Below, piece after piece: positions 60,395 through 64,000 of a stretch of 64,000 nucleotides of DNA (its first letter is position 1; each line of letters starts with the position of its first letter). The stretch spans positions 1-64,000 of the forward strand of contig NZ_AGAF01000104.1 of the NCBI RefSeq assembly GCF_000224515.1, in the 5' to 3' direction. Made by a program: the position numbers and the translations under genes. The stretch is from Desulfosporosinus sp. OT. GTDB taxonomy: Bacteria; Bacillota; Desulfitobacteriia; Desulfitobacteriales; Desulfitobacteriaceae. The notes under the pieces are model-generated. The model worked only from the letters and a program-made list of their open reading frames with translations. It ran no database searches and was not told the origin of the DNA.

Positions 60395-60895
60395 ATGTGT
60401 GACAACGCCTCAATCAAAGACCCCTATCGCCAACTTGATGAGTATATCGACACACTCCCCTATAAAAAGGAAAACCTTATCGGAATCCTGCATCAAGCTC
60501 AAGAACTCTTCGGATACCTGCCCGACAAGTTGCAATGGCATATCGCTCAAAAGCTTGACATCCCTTCCGCCAAAGTCTATGGGGTCGTAAGTTTCTACTC
60601 CTTTTTTACTATGAAGCCCCGGGGGAAACACGTTATTAATGTATGTATGGGCACCGCCTGTTTTGTACGAGGTGCTGAGAAACTACAGGCCGAACTAGAA
60701 AAACAGTTGGGGATTAAAACTGGACAAACCACTGAAGACAATCTCTTTTCCTTAGATTCTCTACGCTGTATTGGAGCATGTGGGCTGGCCCCAGTTATGA
60801 TGATCGATGGAAAAGTCTATGGACGTCTTCATGAACCGGAAGAGATTAGACAGATCCTCGAAAAATATCGCCTGGAAGCGATGCCCGAGGCGTGA
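60395..60895 (+). CDS. nuoE: NuoE-like [2Fe-2S] subunit of the NADH-linked hydrogenase
   Basis: 166 residues. A thioredoxin-like [2Fe-2S] subunit with all four Cys: CMGTACFVRG and CIGACGLAPVM. An N-terminal helical part (ILHQAQELFGYLP and VYGVVSFYSFF) is normal for the family. In Thermotoga-type hydrogenases this is HydC; in Desulfovibrio, HndA. It passes electrons between the NuoF-like flavin subunit and other centres. ATG at 60395 with AAAGGAGGA five bases upstream. It is the first gene of the operon with the NuoF-like and HydA-like genes. Confidence 0.92.
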   Translation: MCDNASIKDPYRQLDEYIDTLPYKKENLIGILHQAQELFGYLPDKLQWHIAQKLDIPSAKVYGVVSFYSFFTMKPRGKHVINVCMGTACFVRGAEKLQAELEKQLGIKTGQTTEDNLFSLDSLRCIGACGLAPVMMIDGKVYGRLHEPEEIRQILEKYRLEAMPEA

Positions 60896-60983
60896 GGCGC
60901 GATGCACGAGACTTGAAACTTGTACTCGAACTCGAACTTCAAGCTTCGATTAAGTACCATCACTAAAGGAAGTGAAGCCATAA

Positions 60984-62870
60984 ATGAAACTAACAAGTAT
61001 CAATGAACTAAATGCCTTAAAAACACAAAACCGCGTTCTCCTTGAAAACCGTCGCCTAACACACCCTGTCACGACAAAAGATGCTCTAGGCATGCCCAGA
61101 AATGTTTTGGTCTGTGGCGGGCCCGGTTGCCACTCTTCAGGCAGTCCCAAAATCGCTGAGCTCCTTGAAGAGGAACTGAACCGGCGAGGTTTATCCGAAC
61201 AGGTTAAAGTTTTCCAACCAGGCTGTTTTGGTTTTTGCGAAAAGGGGCCGATGATTGAGATTCACCCTGACAACACAACCTACTGTGAGGTTTCCGCCCC
61301 AGACGTGGCTGTCATAGTAGAAGAGCATCTTATTCAGGGAAACCAAGTAGAACGCCTTCTCTTTATGGAGCCGAGTACTAAAAAACGTTTTGCTGCTGAC
61401 CTCCCCTTTTATCAGGGCCAACTTCGCATTGCTCTCCGTAACGTTGGCTATATTGCCCCTGAAAACATTCTTGAATATATAGCTGCCGACGGCTACCAGG
61501 CCTTGGCTAGCGTCCTTCTTAATAAGAATTCTCTCGAAGTCATCGACACGATTAAAAAAAGCGGTCTGAGAGGACGAGGTGGCGGCGGATTTCCTACCGG
61601 CTTAAAATGGGAATTAACACGTAAAAGCGAAGCCAAACAACGATATATCATTTGTAATGCCGATGAAGGAGACCCGGGCGCCTTTATGGACCGCTCCATT
61701 TTAGAAGGAGACCCCCATAGCGTTTTAGAAGGCATGCTCATTGCAGGCTCTGCGATCGGGGCTAGCCATGGCTTTATCTATGTCCGAGCAGAATACCCAG
61801 CAGCCATTCGCCGTTTGCAAATTGCCATAGGGCAAGCTCGGGACTATGGGTTGCTTGGGAAAGGGATTTTAGGCAGTGATTTTTGTTTTGACATTGAGCT
61901 TAAATACGGTGCCGGGGCCTTTGTCTGCGGTGAGGAAACTTCTCTGATGCATTCCATCGAAGGGGCTAGAGGAGAACCTTCTGTCAAACCGCCCTTTCCT
62001 GCCGAAAAAGGGCTATGGGGGAAACCAACTTGTGTCAATAATGTGGAAACACTTGCCAATGTCCCACCCATTATTCTCAAGGGAGCGGATTGGTTCGCCA
62101 GTATCGGGACGGAAAAAAGCAAAGGAACGAAAGTGTTCGCCTTAGCAGGTAAGGTTCAGAATGTTGGACTTGTGGAAGTCCCCATGGGGACAACTCTCCG
62201 GCAAATTATCTTTAACATGGGCGGCGGAATCAAACGACATAAGACGTTTAAAGCCGCACAAACCGGAGGCCCTTCTGGCGGTTGTATTCCGTCCAAGTAT
62301 TTGGATACCCCCATTGATTATGAATCCTTAGCCGCAATTGGCTCGATGATGGGCTCCGGCGGACTCATCGTCATGGATGAAAGTGATTGTATGGTCAATA
62401 TTGCCAAATTTTTCCTGGAATTTTCTGTGGACGAATCCTGTGGACGCTGTACTGCTTGCAGGGTCGGCACGAAACGTCTTCATGAAATTCTAACGAAAAT
62501 AACGGAAGGCAAAGGGACGTTAGATGATCTGGATAAACTAGAAAAGCTGGGCAAAATCATTAAGGACACCTCCCTTTGCGGGCTAGGACAAACTGCTCCC
62601 AATCCTATTCTGTCCACGATAAAGTATTTCCGTGACGAGTACCTGGCGCATATCCTCGACAAAACCTGTCCAGCGGGCGTTTGTAAAAGCTTATTAAAGT
62701 ATCACATCACCGAAAATTGCATTGGATGCACCCTTTGCGCCAAGAAATGTCCAGCTAATTGCATCACCGGTACAGCCAAGGAGCGTCACGTTATTGACGA
62801 AGAACGTTGCCTAAACTGTGGGGCATGCATGGAGCAATGCCGTGTCACCGGTGCTATTATCCACCATTAA
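60984..62870 (+). CDS. nuoF: NuoF-like flavoprotein subunit of the NADH-linked hydrogenase
   Basis: 628 residues: an N-terminal thioredoxin-like [2Fe-2S] domain (CGGPGCHSSG and CFGFC), the NADH/FMN-binding core (SGLRGRGGGGFPTGLKW, ICNADEGDPGAFMD, GAGAFVCGEETSL), an SLBB part, the [4Fe-4S] site ESCGRCTACRVGT, and a C-terminal two-[4Fe-4S] ferredoxin domain (CIGCTLCAKKCPANC, CLNCGACMEQC). This is the HydB/HndC architecture of electron-bifurcating hydrogenases, not of complex I NuoF, which lacks both added ends. GGAAGTGA precedes the ATG. It lies 88 bases after the NuoE-like gene. Confidence 0.93.
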   Translation: MKLTSINELNALKTQNRVLLENRRLTHPVTTKDALGMPRNVLVCGGPGCHSSGSPKIAELLEEELNRRGLSEQVKVFQPGCFGFCEKGPMIEIHPDNTTYCEVSAPDVAVIVEEHLIQGNQVERLLFMEPSTKKRFAADLPFYQGQLRIALRNVGYIAPENILEYIAADGYQALASVLLNKNSLEVIDTIKKSGLRGRGGGGFPTGLKWELTRKSEAKQRYIICNADEGDPGAFMDRSILEGDPHSVLEGMLIAGSAIGASHGFIYVRAEYPAAIRRLQIAIGQARDYGLLGKGILGSDFCFDIELKYGAGAFVCGEETSLMHSIEGARGEPSVKPPFPAEKGLWGKPTCVNNVETLANVPPIILKGADWFASIGTEKSKGTKVFALAGKVQNVGLVEVPMGTTLRQIIFNMGGGIKRHKTFKAAQTGGPSGGCIPSKYLDTPIDYESLAAIGSMMGSGGLIVMDESDCMVNIAKFFLEFSVDESCGRCTACRVGTKRLHEILTKITEGKGTLDDLDKLEKLGKIIKDTSLCGLGQTAPNPILSTIKYFRDEYLAHILDKTCPAGVCKSLLKYHITENCIGCTLCAKKCPANCITGTAKERHVIDEERCLNCGACMEQCRVTGAIIHH

Positions 62871-62883
62871 GGTACCCTTCTTA

Positions 62884-63259
62884 TTAGAATGCGTGGGCAT
62901 AAGTGCAACTAGGCGGCCGCTGGCCATGGATGGCCGAGTGTCCCTGTAGCCATGACTCGAACAGGACGTTCGAGGTTAGAGCGCTGCCAAGACGATAAGC
63001 GGACGAGCTTATCGCCACACTGCAACTCATTACGCATACTCCTGCAGTGTGGATTGGCAAAGCGCCGTGATGGCGAGAAGGGACCGCTTTTGCAAGCTGC
63101 AAAGAAGGCTAATTCGTGCGAAGACAGTGTCTGCAAGAAGAGTTAATACGTGCAAAGACTGTGTCTGCGAGAAGGGGTAATACGTGCGAAGACAGTGTCT
63201 GCGAGAAGGGGTAATACGTGCGAAGACAGTGTCTTCGTGTGTGAGCGCCAGCCAAGTTT
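62884..63259 (-). repeat. intergenic repeat element, type B copy 4, inside the hydrogenase operon
   Basis: From left: GGCCATGGATGGCCGAGTGT, the hairpin CTCGAAC-aggac-GTTCGAG (62956-62974), the hairpin CGATAAGC-ggacga-GCTTATCG (62993-63014), the 10-bp arms CCACACTGCA/TGCAGTGTGG (63015-63052), then a tandem array with a 34-bp period (units from 63116, 63150, 63184 and 63218; GTGCGAAGACAGTGTCTGCG), and the inverted boundary motif GGCGCCAGCCAAGTTT-like (63244-63259). It fills the whole gap between nuoF and hydA and encodes nothing credible. Confidence 0.82.
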
Positions 63260-63279
63260 GCTTTAAAGGAGGACTCTGT

Positions 63280-64000
63280 ATGGATATACAACTGACCATC
63301 AATGATATACCCCTTTCCGTACCTGAAGGAATGTCCATTTTAGATGCAGCCCGCACCGTAAATATCGACATTCCGACCTTATGCTACCTCAACCTTCATG
63401 AAATGAACATGAACAATCACATTGCTTCTTGCCGAGTCTGTGTGGTTGAGGTTGAAGGACGGCGTAATTTGGCTCCCGCTTGTTCAACTCCTGTGTTTAG
63501 TGGGATGATTGTAAAAACAGATACACCACGTGCTATCCAGGGAAGACGGACAATGGTTGAACTCCTACTATCTGACCATCCTAAATCATGTCTAACCTGT
63601 TCAAAAAATCTGGACTGTGACCTTCAAGCCCTCGCTGCAGATTTGGGAGTGCGCAATATTTCCTACGAAGGTGAAGAATCTGAGTATGAGATTGATAAAT
63701 CGAGTTTAGCTATTATCAGGGATCCGAACAAATGCATTCGCTGCCGCCGCTGTGAAACAATGTGTAACGAGGTTCAAACTGTTGGTGTTTTCTCTGCGGT
63801 GGGGCGCGGTTTCGAAACGGTTGTTAAGACGGCTTTTGATTTACCTCAGCATGATACCTCTTGCACCTTCTGTGGACAATGTGTCGCAGTATGCCCCACT
63901 GGAGCTTTGATGGAGCTGGATCAAGTCGACAAGGTTTGGAAAGCCCTTAGCGATCCCACACGTTTCGTCGTGGTGCAAACAGCTCCGGCCGTACGGGTCG
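63280..64000 (+). CDS. hydA: [FeFe] hydrogenase catalytic subunit (partial, runs off window)
   Basis: The first 240 codons are present. Order: a [2Fe-2S] ferredoxin domain (Cys in LCYLN, SCRVCVVE, PACSTP), the His-Cys [4Fe-4S] motif (SDHPKSCLTCSKNLDC), and two further [4Fe-4S] sites (CIRCRRCETMC and CTFCGQCVAVCPTGA), then VVVQTAPAVRV, which leads into the H-cluster domain lying outside the window. This is HydA/HndD of the NADH- and ferredoxin-dependent hydrogenase. NuoG or a formate dehydrogenase share the N-terminus, but QTAPAVRV is hydrogenase-like. AAAGGAGGA lies six bases before the ATG, just behind the repeat element. Confidence 0.88.
   Translation, partial: MDIQLTINDIPLSVPEGMSILDAARTVNIDIPTLCYLNLHEMNMNNHIASCRVCVVEVEGRRNLAPACSTPVFSGMIVKTDTPRAIQGRRTMVELLLSDHPKSCLTCSKNLDCDLQALAADLGVRNISYEGEESEYEIDKSSLAIIRDPNKCIRCRRCETMCNEVQTVGVFSAVGRGFETVVKTAFDLPQHDTSCTFCGQCVAVCPTGALMELDQVDKVWKALSDPTRFVVVQTAPAVRV

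Noticed and set aside
63116..63251. Possible CRISPR array
   Set aside because: The 34-bp units are directly adjacent with no spacers, are imperfect and palindromic, and no cas gene is present.
62884..63371. Several overlapping frames in the gap before hydA, one reaching into hydA
   Set aside because: They are caused by the 34-bp tandem units having no stop codon in some frames; peptide content is repetitive and antisense to hydA.

Overview
The window is chromosomal DNA of an anaerobic, endospore-forming Firmicute. I place it in the Desulfosporosinus/Desulfitobacterium group (Peptococcaceae in the broad sense). The grounds are five wall proteins with three CWB2 repeats each, YjcZ-type sporulation mini-proteins, a NuoE/NuoF/[FeFe]-hydrogenase operon, strong Shine-Dalgarno sites with frequent GTG and TTG starts, and a kind of intergenic repeat I associate with that group. 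The genus is an inference.

Bases 1-13500 hold the cell-surface block: a SLAP-domain protein, a very large acidic CWB2 S-layer-like protein, and CWB2 proteins carrying an amidase, a subtilisin-like protease and a GH18 glycosidase. A fifth CWB2 protein with a lytic-transglycosylase domain (16222-18588) heads an operon with a GT39-type membrane glycosyltransferase, a DUF2304 protein and a polyprenyl-phosphate-sugar-synthase-like GT2. All five CWB2 genes are preceded by sequences matching the sigma-H consensus (RnAGGAwWW-N11/12-RnnGAATww). So is the PAS histidine kinase at 49368-51116. This suggests a transition-phase/sporulation programme of wall remodelling.

Bases 18800-42450 are a surface-polysaccharide locus, almost all on the minus strand. 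It has a WbpM/PglF-type dehydratase, a nucleotide-sugar dehydrogenase, a Gfo/Idh oxidoreductase, a hexapeptide acetyltransferase, two DegT-type aminotransferases and a WecB/WbpI-type 2-epimerase. It also has a PglC-like initiating transferase, three GT4 enzymes, a Wzx flippase, two Wzy/WaaL-like proteins, a polysaccharide deacetylase and a FemAB-like protein. Together these could make a polymer with a diacetamido uronic acid (Wbp pathway) and possibly a bacillosamine-type first sugar. The locus is interrupted by a HicB antitoxin with a decayed HicA, and by what looks like a stand-alone HEARO/omega-RNA element without its iscB gene.

Bases 42600-60000 are mixed housekeeping and signalling: two secreted proteins of unknown function, galU, a CmpB-type permease, a chemotaxis receptor, clpP, the sensor kinase, an ion-channel protein, sporulation mini-proteins, amt-glnB, two DUF445 proteins and a marR-MFS efflux pair. 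Bases 60395-64000 hold the NADH-linked hydrogenase operon; the hydrogenase subunit runs off the window end.

The least explained material is a family of structured intergenic repeats at 23.2, 48.3, 53.0, 57.9 and 62.9 kb. They share motifs, contain palindromic units and a hairpin with a compensatory base change between copies; one copy lies inside another and one lies inside the hydrogenase operon. Open reading frames inside them are not genes.
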